Positions 19,194 to 26,756 of a DNA stretch of 64,000 nt are shown piece after piece. A program made the translations under genes and the position numbers. The first letter of the stretch is position 1. Every line of letters begins with the position of its first letter. The DNA lies in NCBI RefSeq assembly GCF_030913705.1, contig NZ_CP133190.1, positions 5,791,501 through 5,855,500 on the forward strand. The letters run 5' to 3'. The DNA is from Anaerocolumna sp. MB42-C2. Its GTDB lineage: Bacteria > Bacillota > Clostridia > Lachnospirales > Lachnospiraceae. The notes beneath the pieces were generated by a model. It made no database searches. It was not told where the DNA came from and saw nothing but the letters and a program-made list of their open reading frames with translations.

Positions 19194-19376
19194 TAGTTCT
19201 TGAAATAAGTAAGAAACTCAAAATCTGGGGCTATTATGCTTATTATTTCGAAATTAGGACTAAGTATTTATTCAGAATAAGGAAGATTTTATTAATGAAG
19301 TGAAAAAAATAAATTATAAGATTAAAATTGAAAACTAAGAAATTATTGATAGTATTTGTAATAAATGACAAACAAT

Positions 19377-19432
19377 AATCCATGAACCATAGTTTAGGCA
19401 AGGATTCCAGCCTTTACAGTAATTCATGGATT
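19377..19432. terminator. Hairpin terminator in the 19.2-19.5 kb gap
   Basis: AATCCATGAA pairs with TTCATGGATT, with an inner AAGG/CCTT stem, between convergent genes. Nothing else is recognisable in 19194-19535. Confidence 0.5.
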
Positions 19433-19535
19433 TATTAATTAATTAATTAAGATTCCAAAATATCTAAAACTTACTTTATCCTACACACTCTGTCTTTGAG
19501 CGAGGTATCTTTTACATTCTATTGGTTTCCAGAAG

Positions 19536-19859
19536 TTACAGTCGTTTATCAAAATATAATAATGAAAAAAATTCTATCGCATTGTGAAAACCGATGAAAA
19601 GTAGACCATAAATCAAAACACGATTAAAGGTAAAGGTAGTTTGAATATCAGAAAATATCGATACGATATCTCCAATCGCTATTAAGACTATAAGAATATA
19701 GTTTGAAAAATTCGCTGCATTATTCCCTTTATTCTGGATCAGTTGCCAACGTTCGTCTTTTTTGTATTCAACTTCTTTTTTAGCCTTCCACAGATAAAGA
19801 GAAAGAGTAATACCAGTAAAAACAATAAGAAAAAATAAAATAATAGTTTGTTCATTCAA
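19536..19859 (-). CDS. Small membrane protein cotranscribed with an XRE regulator
   Basis: The 107-aa protein has three or four hydrophobic helices (about 4-23, 45-65, 78-95), with a charged KKEVEYKKDERWQLIQNKGN loop typical of the DUF2178-like proteins found beside small XRE regulators. I start it at TTG 19859, eight bases after GGGAGGG; this overlaps the stop of the regulator by eight bases, so it is translationally coupled. Function unknown. Confidence 0.65.
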   Translation of the reverse strand: MNEQTIILFFLIVFTGITLSLYLWKAKKEVEYKKDERWQLIQNKGNNAANFSNYILIVLIAIGDIVSIFSDIQTTFTFNRVLIYGLLFIGFHNAIEFFSLLYFDKRL

Positions 19860-20064
19860 CGTTTTTGCCCTCCCTGTGTTCAAAAACTTCATTAATTGAA
19901 ACATTAAATACTTCTGCAATTTTAAAAGCTAATTCCAATGAGGGAGTATACTTGTACTTCTCAATTGATATAACCGCCTGGCGGGAAATTTTTAGCATTT
20001 CAGCTAAATCAGCTTGTGTCCAATCACGTTCTGCTCTTAAGACCTTAATCCGATTCTGTATCAA
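19852..20064 (-). CDS. XRE-family transcriptional regulator (70 aa)
   Basis: The protein is essentially one Cro/C1-type helix-turn-helix (residues 4-60, WTQADLAEMLKISRQAVISIE). It starts at TTG 20064 with GGAGGTAATACA before it. Its promoter overlaps a perfect 26-base inverted repeat (20077-20137), so autoregulation is likely. Such compact regulators usually control the membrane protein encoded immediately downstream. Confidence 0.85.
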   Translation of the reverse strand: MIQNRIKVLRAERDWTQADLAEMLKISRQAVISIEKYKYTPSLELAFKIAEVFNVSINEVFEHREGKNVE

Positions 20065-20076
20065 TGTATTACCTCC

Positions 20077-20137
20077 TTGACAAAATGTAATCTGTTGATT
20101 ACTTCTGTATTGTAATCAACAGATTACATTTTGTCAA
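20077..20137 (-). promoter_or_regulatory. Promoter embedded in a perfect 26-bp inverted repeat
   Basis: The two 26-base arms (20077-20102 and 20112-20137) are exact reverse complements around a 9-base loop. On the minus strand, TTGACA (20137-20132) and TACAAT (20114-20109) are 17 bases apart, a strong promoter for the XRE gene. Each arm holds a GTAATC-4-GATTAC dyad, giving four half-sites likely bound by the regulator. Confidence 0.75.
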
Positions 20138-20219
20138 TAGTTAAATACGCTAATTTAAGGGTATTTATTTATTCTATATTTTTTTACCGGATTTATAAGT
20201 AGTATTAAATAATAGTATA

Positions 20220-20257
20220 TTGACATGTGTTATATGGTGTTATATACTGTTATATAT
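20220..20257 (+). promoter_or_regulatory. Promoter and 10-bp tandem repeats upstream of the GntR-ABC operon
   Basis: TTGACA (20220) and TATACT (20243) are spaced by 17 bases. Overlapping the spacer and -10 are three tandem copies of TGTTATATNN, a likely binding site for the GntR protein encoded 16 bases downstream. Confidence 0.6.
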
Positions 20258-20272
20258 TGAAGGAGGTAATTA

Positions 20273-20641
20273 ATGGAAATATTAATAAGCTTCAAAAGCA
20301 GTGTTCCAATTTATGAACAGATTGGAAATCAAGTTAAAGATGCAGTATTAAAAGGAGATTTAAAAGAAGGTGAAATATTACCATCTGTACGAGGGTTGGC
20401 AAAGGATTTAGGAGTTAGTATATTAACCGTCCAGAAAGCATATGATGTCCTTCAAAAGGATAGGATTATTGAATCGGTAAAAGGAAAAGGAAATTATGTA
20501 AGGTGTGAATATTTCAATAAAATTGAAGACGAACAGATACAAATTTTTGAATCACATGCAGAAAAGTTGGTTTTGGAAGCAAAACGGCGAGGATATTCAA
20601 AAGATGATGTTATAAAATTAATAGAGATATTATTTGATTAA
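20273..20641 (+). CDS. GntR-family regulator, YtrA subfamily
   Basis: The 122-aa protein is a winged helix (residues about 8-75, PSVRGLAKDLGVSILTVQKAYDVL) with a short helical C-terminal tail, which is the YtrA layout. YtrA-type proteins repress ABC-2 exporter operons that contain their own gene, and here the next genes encode such an exporter. AGGAGG precedes the ATG. Confidence 0.87.
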   Translation: MEILISFKSSVPIYEQIGNQVKDAVLKGDLKEGEILPSVRGLAKDLGVSILTVQKAYDVLQKDRIIESVKGKGNYVRCEYFNKIEDEQIQIFESHAEKLVLEAKRRGYSKDDVIKLIEILFD

Positions 20642-20696
20642 AAGATGCTGATTTAATTATAAAAGAGCATAGCATGTAAAGTTGAAAGGTAGAGAT

Positions 20697-21554
20697 ATGG
20701 AAAATATTTTGGAAATCAACAATGTTACAAAAAAATATAAAACCTTTGAATTAAAAAATGTAAGTTTTTCCTTAATTGAGGGAAGTATTATGGGGCTGAT
20801 AGGTGTTAATGGTGCAGGCAAAACTACCATTATATCATCTATTTTAAATATTCAGCAATTAAATTCAGGTAATATTAAGTTGTTTGGTAAGAAACACAAT
20901 AAACTGGATTTGAGGGAGAAAGAAAATATTGGTGTGGTTTATGATGAAAATTGTTTGCCCGATGAATTAAATTCATGGGAAATTAACAAAGTTTTCAAAG
21001 GAATATATAAAAATTGGAATAGTGATACCTATGAAAGTTACCTAAAAAGATTAGATATTCCAAATAATAAAAAAATTAAAGAACTTTCCAGAGGAAATAA
21101 AATAAAATTGAATTTAGCTGTAGCATTGTCACATGGAGCACAACTATTGATTTTAGATGAAATTACAAGTGCTTTGGATCCGATTATGCGAAATGAAGTA
21201 TTAAAGATATTTATGGAATTTGTTCAGGATGAGAAGAGAAGCATATTACTTTCTTCACATATAACAACTGATTTGGAAAAAATAGCTGATTATATAACGT
21301 TTATAGATAAAGGTAATATTGTTTTTTCAGAAGAGAAAGATATCCTGATGTACAATAATATCATTATTCGATGCAAAAATATAGAGTTTGAAGAACTAGA
21401 TAAGAATAGTATTATAGCAAGTAAAAAATCTGAAAATGGAGTAGTAACTCTGGCAAAATCAGATTTACGTTATTATTGCGAAAAAAAAGGATTGGTATAT
21501 GAAGAACCGACAATTGATGAGATAATGTTACTTTTGGCTAAGGAGGATAATTGA
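20697..21554 (+). CDS. ABC transporter ATP-binding protein (ABC-2 type)
   Basis: This ~285-aa ATPase has Walker A GVNGAGKTT, a signature-like ELSRGNKIKLNLAVAL, Walker B LLILDEITSALDP and the His switch LLSSHIT. GAAAGG lies before ATG 20697. It partners the permease whose ATG overlaps its stop (TGATG). In the YtrA-type operons known from Bacillus this kind of pair responds to cell-envelope stress or peptide antibiotics; the substrate here is not known. Confidence 0.88.
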   Translation: MENILEINNVTKKYKTFELKNVSFSLIEGSIMGLIGVNGAGKTTIISSILNIQQLNSGNIKLFGKKHNKLDLREKENIGVVYDENCLPDELNSWEINKVFKGIYKNWNSDTYESYLKRLDIPNNKKIKELSRGNKIKLNLAVALSHGAQLLILDEITSALDPIMRNEVLKIFMEFVQDEKRSILLSSHITTDLEKIADYITFIDKGNIVFSEEKDILMYNNIIIRCKNIEFEELDKNSIIASKKSENGVVTLAKSDLRYYCEKKGLVYEEPTIDEIMLLLAKEDN

Positions 21555-22228
21555 TGAAAGGGTTACTTTTAAAAGATTTTTATAATATAAGAGGAGTTTT
21601 AAAAACATATGGTGCTATTTTGATATGCTTATTTGTTTTTTGTTTTGTAACCAAAAAAGAAGTAATAATAGGGATTATTCCTGTTTTGATATTAAGTACT
21701 CTTATTACTACTACATTTAGAGTTGATAATCGTGTTTGTTGGTCTAAGTATGTTACTGTTTTGCCAGTAAAAAAAAATACAGTAATTATGTCGAAGTATA
21801 TATTATTAGTATTACTAACCATTATAGGAAGTCTGCTGGGTATCATCCTTTCTTTACCTTATTTATTTATAGAAAGTGGAAAGTTAGCGGTTGTAGAACA
21901 GGTTGTTTTAATGGGAATAAGTATATCTTTATGCTCAGGTACATCACTAATAATAGTAAATTGCTTAATTGAAGAATCATCGGAGAAATTGGAACTATTT
22001 ACTATAGTTGCTTATATGATATCCGCGGTTGTTGTTATGGGTGGATATAAAGCAGTAAGTAGTATAATTAGAATAAAAGGTGTTTTAGGCTGGGGTGTAT
22101 TTTGTATGATTATATTGGCCTTAAGTATCTGCGCAGAGCAAATTTTATCCGTTTATTATTCTTACAGTTCAGAAAGATTAAAGTCTGAAAGACTTATAAA
22201 TCGAGGGCTCAAGAAGCCGAGAAGATAA
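21554..22228 (+). CDS. ABC-2 family permease
   Basis: The ~224-aa protein has six hydrophobic segments and begins MKGLLLKDFYNIRG, the usual amphipathic start of ABC-2 permeases (ABC2_membrane_5-like). AGGAGG lies just before ATG 21554, which overlaps the ATPase stop codon. It forms the channel for the upstream ATPase. Confidence 0.82.
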   Translation: MKGLLLKDFYNIRGVLKTYGAILICLFVFCFVTKKEVIIGIIPVLILSTLITTTFRVDNRVCWSKYVTVLPVKKNTVIMSKYILLVLLTIIGSLLGIILSLPYLFIESGKLAVVEQVVLMGISISLCSGTSLIIVNCLIEESSEKLELFTIVAYMISAVVVMGGYKAVSSIIRIKGVLGWGVFCMIILALSICAEQILSVYYSYSSERLKSERLINRGLKKPRR

Positions 22229-22249
22229 AAGTTATAAGGAGGATATGAG

Positions 22250-22447
22250 ATGAAAGGTAAGACATGGAAGTTAGTTTTATGCATTTTAGTATACATATTT
22301 AGTGCATTATCAACAGCGATAGGTTATGGCCTTATGGGGGAAATTACCATTTCGCTATTTGTCAAATTGGTGTATGGAATTATTTTTATATTAAATCCAT
22401 TATTAGTAATTCAGTTGATAATAATTTTGTATAAAAAGGAAAATTAA
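22250..22447 (+). CDS. Small membrane protein at the end of the GntR-ABC operon
   Basis: The 65-aa protein has two predicted membrane helices (about 7-27 and 34-57) and a good AAGGAGG ribosome site 22 bases after the permease. It is probably an accessory of the exporter. The following 300 bases to 22749 show no gene I recognise. Confidence 0.6.
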   Translation: MKGKTWKLVLCILVYIFSALSTAIGYGLMGEITISLFVKLVYGIIFILNPLLVIQLIIILYKKEN

Positions 22448-22749
22448 TATCAGTTAAGCATAATATATTATTTTGCCTGTAATTCAATTTAGAAAAGGTT
22501 TCATAAACGGCTTATTGTTCACGATGCCATATTTTGGATCACCTACTTTCAGTGATATGAATAGAAATGGCAGATATACCATACAACAACTAATACATGT
22601 TCATAGCGGAATAGGAATATAAAAACCACTGTAAGGAACCGTATTAGCTGTATGGTAAAATCAAAAAATGAAATAGTTCGGTAATTGCCTGAATTATTGA
22701 ACATTTTAGGGAGCATCCCTTAATTCAAAACAATTATCCTCTTGTATGT

Positions 22750-23823
22750 TTAAGATTTCCTGGATGAGCGATGGTTTTTCGCAGCGTTTTTAAAGAATTG
22801 GGTTTTCGCTTTTAAATATGCAGCTTTATCTGCACTGTGCTGTGATTCCTTTTTAAGCTTGATATAAGATTTATATCGTTCCGGAGTCAGAGTACCATCT
22901 TCCAAAGCTGCTTTTATTGCACAACCGGGTTCTCTATTATGGCTGCAGTCACTAAATTTACATAGGGAAGTCAAAACTTCAATATCAGCAAAGGTTTCCC
23001 CTATTCCCTCATCTGCGGCCCATATACCCAGTTCACGCATTCCAGGAGTATCGATAATCAGAACACCGTTATTCAATTTAAATAATTGACGATAGGTGGT
23101 AGTATGATGCCCCTTACTGTCATCCTCACGGATCATATTTACTTTCATCAGTTCTTCACCCGCCAGAGCGTTTACCAGAGAGGACTTACCGATTCCGGAA
23201 GAACCAAGAAATACAAGAGTAGCAGCCGGTTTCAGGTATTTATTCAGGGTGTCCATACCGAATCCGGTATAGGTACTGATTACATGTATTTCCATACCAG
23301 GGGCCACAGCTTCTATTTCTGCAACCATATCGCTGTAATCTTCGCACAGATCCGCTTTGGTTAACAGAATTACCGGAGTACCTCCGCTTTGCCAGGCGGT
23401 AGTAAGATACCGTTCCATTCTCCTTACGTTAAAGTCATAATTAAGGGATGCCATAATAAAGACGTAGTCAAAATTAGCAGCTACAATCTGTTCACTGGCG
23501 CCGGTTACATTATTTCTCAGAGTTGGATTTAACCTGGAAAAACTGGTGCGTCTTTCTAAAACCCTATAAATAATATCATCACCCATTGGGTTATATTTGA
23601 TTAAAACGAAGTCCCCTACAGCAGGATAGGTCTGGTATTTGGAATCCTGATAAAAGATGGAACCTTTTAATTTGGCGTTATTTTCTCCGGCAGAAGATAT
23701 AAGCCGATACGTTTCTTTTTGCACGGATAATACTCTTGCAGGCTGCAAACCGGCGTCTTTTTCTTCTTCTGTAATTTGTCTTTCATAAATATCGTTATAT
23801 CCATAATCTGTTAAATTGATCAT
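22750..23823 (-). CDS. rsgA: Ribosome small-subunit-dependent GTPase A
   Basis: The 357-aa circularly permuted GTPase has an OB fold (about 30-95), the G4 motif TKAD before G1 GSSGIGKSS, G2 near the HHTTT segment, G3 DTPGMREL, and a C-terminal zinc finger (CKFSDCSHNREPGC). RsgA helps the final maturation of the 30S subunit. A second, shorter paralogue lies at 54519. The start region overlaps the 3' end of the small upstream ORF by 29 bases. Confidence 0.9.
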   Translation of the reverse strand: MINLTDYGYNDIYERQITEEEKDAGLQPARVLSVQKETYRLISSAGENNAKLKGSIFYQDSKYQTYPAVGDFVLIKYNPMGDDIIYRVLERRTSFSRLNPTLRNNVTGASEQIVAANFDYVFIMASLNYDFNVRRMERYLTTAWQSGGTPVILLTKADLCEDYSDMVAEIEAVAPGMEIHVISTYTGFGMDTLNKYLKPAATLVFLGSSGIGKSSLVNALAGEELMKVNMIREDDSKGHHTTTYRQLFKLNNGVLIIDTPGMRELGIWAADEGIGETFADIEVLTSLCKFSDCSHNREPGCAIKAALEDGTLTPERYKSYIKLKKESQHSADKAAYLKAKTQFFKNAAKNHRSSRKS

Positions 23824-24016
23824 TTATAATTCCTCCAAGTTTTAATTTTTTAAATTTTATATAGTTGTTATTCCTGGTTACATCCATGTCATATCCTTTA
23901 AAAAGCAGATAGGATACTGCTATATTAATAATCTTAAGAGCAGATGCGAACCTGCTTGGATATAACAGGGAAAGGTTCATGTTGTCAGACCTTTCTAAAA
24001 TTAAATGTACTCTCAT
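23795..24016 (-). CDS. Small hypothetical protein overlapping rsgA
   Basis: A 73-codon frame starts at ATG with a perfectly placed AGGAGG (seven bases) and ends inside the first codons of rsgA. The sequence has no motif I recognise, with a weakly hydrophobic stretch around residues 24-40. The ribosome site is strong evidence for translation. It may serve to couple translation to rsgA or be the remnant of a longer gene. Confidence 0.45.
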   Translation of the reverse strand: MRVHLILERSDNMNLSLLYPSRFASALKIINIAVSYLLFKGYDMDVTRNNNYIKFKKLKLGGIINDQFNRLWI

Positions 24017-24116
24017 CCTAATACCTCCTGTCAGTTATTTTTAATAATAATGAAATTTGCTTGCAAATGCAGATAGCCATATAAGGCGGGTGTCCTTAAT
24101 ACATAAAAATGAGCAC

Positions 24117-24142
24117 AAAAAAAACACGTCAACTCGCGTGTC
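24117..24142 (-). terminator. Minus-strand terminator of an unassigned transcript
   Basis: Read on the minus strand, ACACG pairs with CGTGT and is followed by eight T residues. No protein gene lies upstream on that strand before the PadR gene. Confidence 0.5.
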
Positions 24143-24557
24143 TGTTATATTAAAAAGTATGATGAATCTAAAAGATAGTATAAAGTCAATATACTACTAT
24201 ACAAAAGAATTCATATTTAAAATACATTCCACGAAAGGTTAAGTGCAGAGCAAACAAAATAAAGGGCTGCAAACCCAATAAATGAGAAAATTGAATAAGG
24301 AAATCCAATCAACAAATTAATTTATTTTGTTAAAAGAAAATAAAGTTAGAATATACGTCGTAACTCTGATTCTCCTGTTATGCTCCGCTCATATTCAGTT
24401 TAAGAATAAACCACCATATAAGCTAAAGTCATAATAAACACAACTCCTTTCGGGAAATTGAGGACTCAATCTCCAAGTGTTTTAAGTACATTTTATAAAT
24501 ATACTAAATTACACTATATAATATTTTATTCTAAATACATTTATTATTATTGTCAAG
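24142..24557 (-). ncRNA. Candidate minus-strand leader or small RNA
   Basis: The 880-base gap before padR holds, on the minus strand, TTGACA (24557-24552) and TAGAAT (24533-24528) 18 bases apart, a 10-base-pair hairpin at 24474-24453, AAAGGAG followed by a 10-codon frame (24432-24400), and the terminator at 24142-24117. Together these could form a ~400-nt transcript with a short peptide. All parts are weak individually. Confidence 0.25.
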
Positions 24558-24572
24558 ATTTTTTTATTTAGA

Positions 24573-24690
24573 TTACAGTAAAGGTATTTAATTATATTAC
24601 AGAAAAGATATTTAATTATATTACAGAAAAGTATTTATTATTTACAGAAAAGGTATTTTATATACATTACATTAAGGTTTTTTATTTATT
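24573..24690. repeat. Five degenerate tandem repeats of ~24 bp
   Basis: Units begin ATTACAG(A/T)AAAGGTATTT and recur at 24573, 24597, 24621, 24643 and 24667; the first two differ at only two positions and later ones are more diverged. They lie upstream of the padR promoter. Confidence 0.7.
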
Positions 24691-24855
24691 TATCAGGGAG
24701 GATTTTTTATTAATATTTCAGAAGATATTTATCATTTTATATTACACAGCTTTTTCTTATTTGTTATACAATAATATTAGCCTGACTTAATTAGCATTTG
24801 TGCATTATAAAATATGATAAATAAAGACGTTATTAAATATTTGTGAAATAGTACA

Positions 24856-24884
24856 TTGACACACATAGTAATATTTGATAAGAT
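24856..24884 (+). promoter_or_regulatory. padR operon promoter
   Basis: TTGACA (24856) and TAAGAT (24879) are spaced by 17 bases, ending 19 bases before the padR start, with CGGAGGTGA as ribosome site. Confidence 0.65.
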
Positions 24885-24903
24885 GTAATTCGGAGGTGAA
24901 CAG

Positions 24904-25251
24904 ATGGGAGACTTTATCAGCAGCGATTTAATTCGCGGTCATATTGATACAATCATATTAAGAGTATTATTAGATGGTGATAATTATGGGTATGAAATCA
25001 TAAAGGCAATATTTAAAAACAGCGACGGTGAATATGAATTAAAAGAACCCTCCCTTTATACCAGTCTGAAACGGCTTGAGAAACTGAATTATATCAGCAG
25101 TTATTGGGGAGATGAAACGCAGGGGGGCAGACGTAAATATTATAAAATAACAAACAGCGGCATATCTTTTTATGAGAATGCGTTAACTGCCTGGAATACC
25201 GCTGTGAAAGTAATTAACAGATTGATTCAAAGGGGGCAGGACCATGTATGA
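24904..25251 (+). CDS. PadR-family transcriptional regulator
   Basis: The 115-aa protein has the PadR winged helix (residues about 15-90: LLDGDNYGYEIIK, EPSLYTSLKRLEKLNYI, GGRRKYYKITNSG). PadR proteins usually repress adjacent membrane-protein operons; here the two downstream genes overlap in series, so all three form one operon. Confidence 0.88.
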   Translation: MGDFISSDLIRGHIDTIILRVLLDGDNYGYEIIKAIFKNSDGEYELKEPSLYTSLKRLEKLNYISSYWGDETQGGRRKYYKITNSGISFYENALTAWNTAVKVINRLIQRGQDHV

Positions 25252-25972
25252 CCTTAATAAGATGAAACATACTAATGAGGCACAGAATTATAATGTAAAA
25301 GAGCTGAAAACTTACGTGGATCATTTATTTAAAAAACATAAAAACAGTAGTAAAACCGCTGATTTAAAAGAAGAGATATTTAGTAATCTGGAAGCAAAAT
25401 GGCTGGATTATATGAATCAGGGAATGAGTGAAAAAGAAGCGCTGCTAAAAGTTAAGAGCAGTATTACCAGTATTGACGGATTGGTAGAAGAGAGCAAATT
25501 ATTTTATGCCGGCAGATTTAGATTAGAAAGGCTGCAAATAATTTTAATGTATCTTATCATCGCCTGGATCTTAAGTACACCGGTGATGATTTTTCATAGA
25601 TTCTCACTTCTTAATACATTGTTATTTTTAGCTGTTATCATTACCTGCATTTATTATGCAATTCAGAATAAACAAGCAAAGAACAACGATATTGTTAGTG
25701 CTTTGCCAGTTGAAAGTTATCTAAAATGGAAAAAAGCAATCTGGTTGTTATGGGGAGTGTTTATCCTGGTGAATATATTCTTGATTACCGGAATAAATTT
25801 TGCCAGCAATATATGGTTTTTCAGACCGATAAAAATAGCCGGGCCTTACCAGTTTGCAAAGCTGGCGATCCAGTATTATATCCCTTTTATCACAATTTTA
25901 ATCCCAATTGCCATAAGCCATATCTATAAAGTCTTACTTAAGAATGGAACGGGTGATCAGTATGAAGATTAG
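25244..25972 (+). CDS. Membrane protein with an N-terminal permease-prefix-like helical domain
   Basis: The 242-aa protein has a ~90-residue soluble helical domain (KTYVDHLFKKHKNSSKTADLKEEIFSNLEAKWLDYMNQGMSEKEAL) of the kind paired with PadR regulators, followed by four membrane helices. The ATG overlaps the padR stop by eight bases, indicating coupling. Its partner, known for this domain family, is the PadR protein; the signal is unknown. Confidence 0.7.
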   Translation: MYDLNKMKHTNEAQNYNVKELKTYVDHLFKKHKNSSKTADLKEEIFSNLEAKWLDYMNQGMSEKEALLKVKSSITSIDGLVEESKLFYAGRFRLERLQIILMYLIIAWILSTPVMIFHRFSLLNTLLFLAVIITCIYYAIQNKQAKNNDIVSALPVESYLKWKKAIWLLWGVFILVNIFLITGINFASNIWFFRPIKIAGPYQFAKLAIQYYIPFITILIPIAISHIYKVLLKNGTGDQYED

Positions 25973-26588
25973 AAACCGGATTATTAATGTGTTGCTTATC
26001 ATGGGTGCTATTTTATATATCGTTGTGAGGTTTATTATTATTCCAGATAGTGTAAGAAAAGAGATGGAATATAATAAAGCACAATATAATGCCGTTACCC
26101 ATAATTTAAACAGTATCCTGCCTTATAAAAGTCCTTATATGGGAGATGCTTCGAATATCATTAATTTATATAATAATCTGCCCATGACCGTTGACCGGAC
26201 GTTCCAACTGTTATCTGATGAACTGACCTTAGTGATTTATTATAAAGATACATTTCTTCAGGTAGGTGAAAAAAGTGTAGAAATGCAGGAGGATGAAACG
26301 AATGATAGTAACGGTAAGCAGAATCAAGTTTATCAGGATGAAGTTTTTAAAGACTTAATCTATAACTCTACAGCTGCATTTGCCCTGATTGATAACTTAA
26401 AGAAGATAAATTATAACTTTACCGATATTAACTACAGTGTAACAAGGGATATGATTGAAGAGTTATATACCGTGAAGTTATCAGAGTTACTGACGGAAAA
26501 GAATTGGAGTGTACTGGTCCAGGATAAATTAAAAGATTCGGAGTTTGTAAATAACAGTATGAATATTTTTGCGATAGAAACGTACTAA
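25962..26588 (+). CDS. DUF4825-like membrane-anchored protein
   Basis: The ~208-aa protein has one N-terminal membrane helix (about 7-27) and an extracytoplasmic domain with LPYKSPYMGDASNIINLYNNLP and LTLVIYYKDT, the pattern I associate with DUF4825. I start it at ATG 25962, overlapping the previous gene's stop. It is the last gene of the PadR operon. Function is unknown for the family. Confidence 0.6.
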   Translation: MKIRNRIINVLLIMGAILYIVVRFIIIPDSVRKEMEYNKAQYNAVTHNLNSILPYKSPYMGDASNIINLYNNLPMTVDRTFQLLSDELTLVIYYKDTFLQVGEKSVEMQEDETNDSNGKQNQVYQDEVFKDLIYNSTAAFALIDNLKKINYNFTDINYSVTRDMIEELYTVKLSELLTEKNWSVLVQDKLKDSEFVNNSMNIFAIETY

Positions 26589-26660
26589 AATCCTCAGATA
26601 CAAGGTTCGAAAGAATAACAAAAGTCATTATTTATCATAGATTTCTTGATTTTCTTTAAG

Positions 26661-26703
26661 TAAAGCATACCAGGAGGAGTAATACTCTTCTTAGTATGCT
26701 TTA
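26661..26703. terminator. Bidirectional terminator between the PadR operon and the ABC exporter
   Basis: TAAAGCATAC pairs with GTATGCTTTA with an inner GAGT/ACTC stem, between convergent transcription units. Confidence 0.75.
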
Positions 26704-26756
26704 TTTTAGGTGGTGAAAATATATCGTTAGAAAATGTAAACTTACTGAATTAATTA

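Noticed and set aside
22448-22749. Short open stretches after the GntR-ABC operon
   Set aside because: No frame longer than about 35 codons, no ribosome site and no recognisable motif.
24057-24242. 61-codon plus-strand frame
   Set aside because: TTG start without a ribosome site, and it contains a minus-strand terminator hairpin.
24573-24690. CRISPR array
   Set aside because: The 24-base repeats are directly adjacent without spacers and are AT-rich; no cas genes are nearby.
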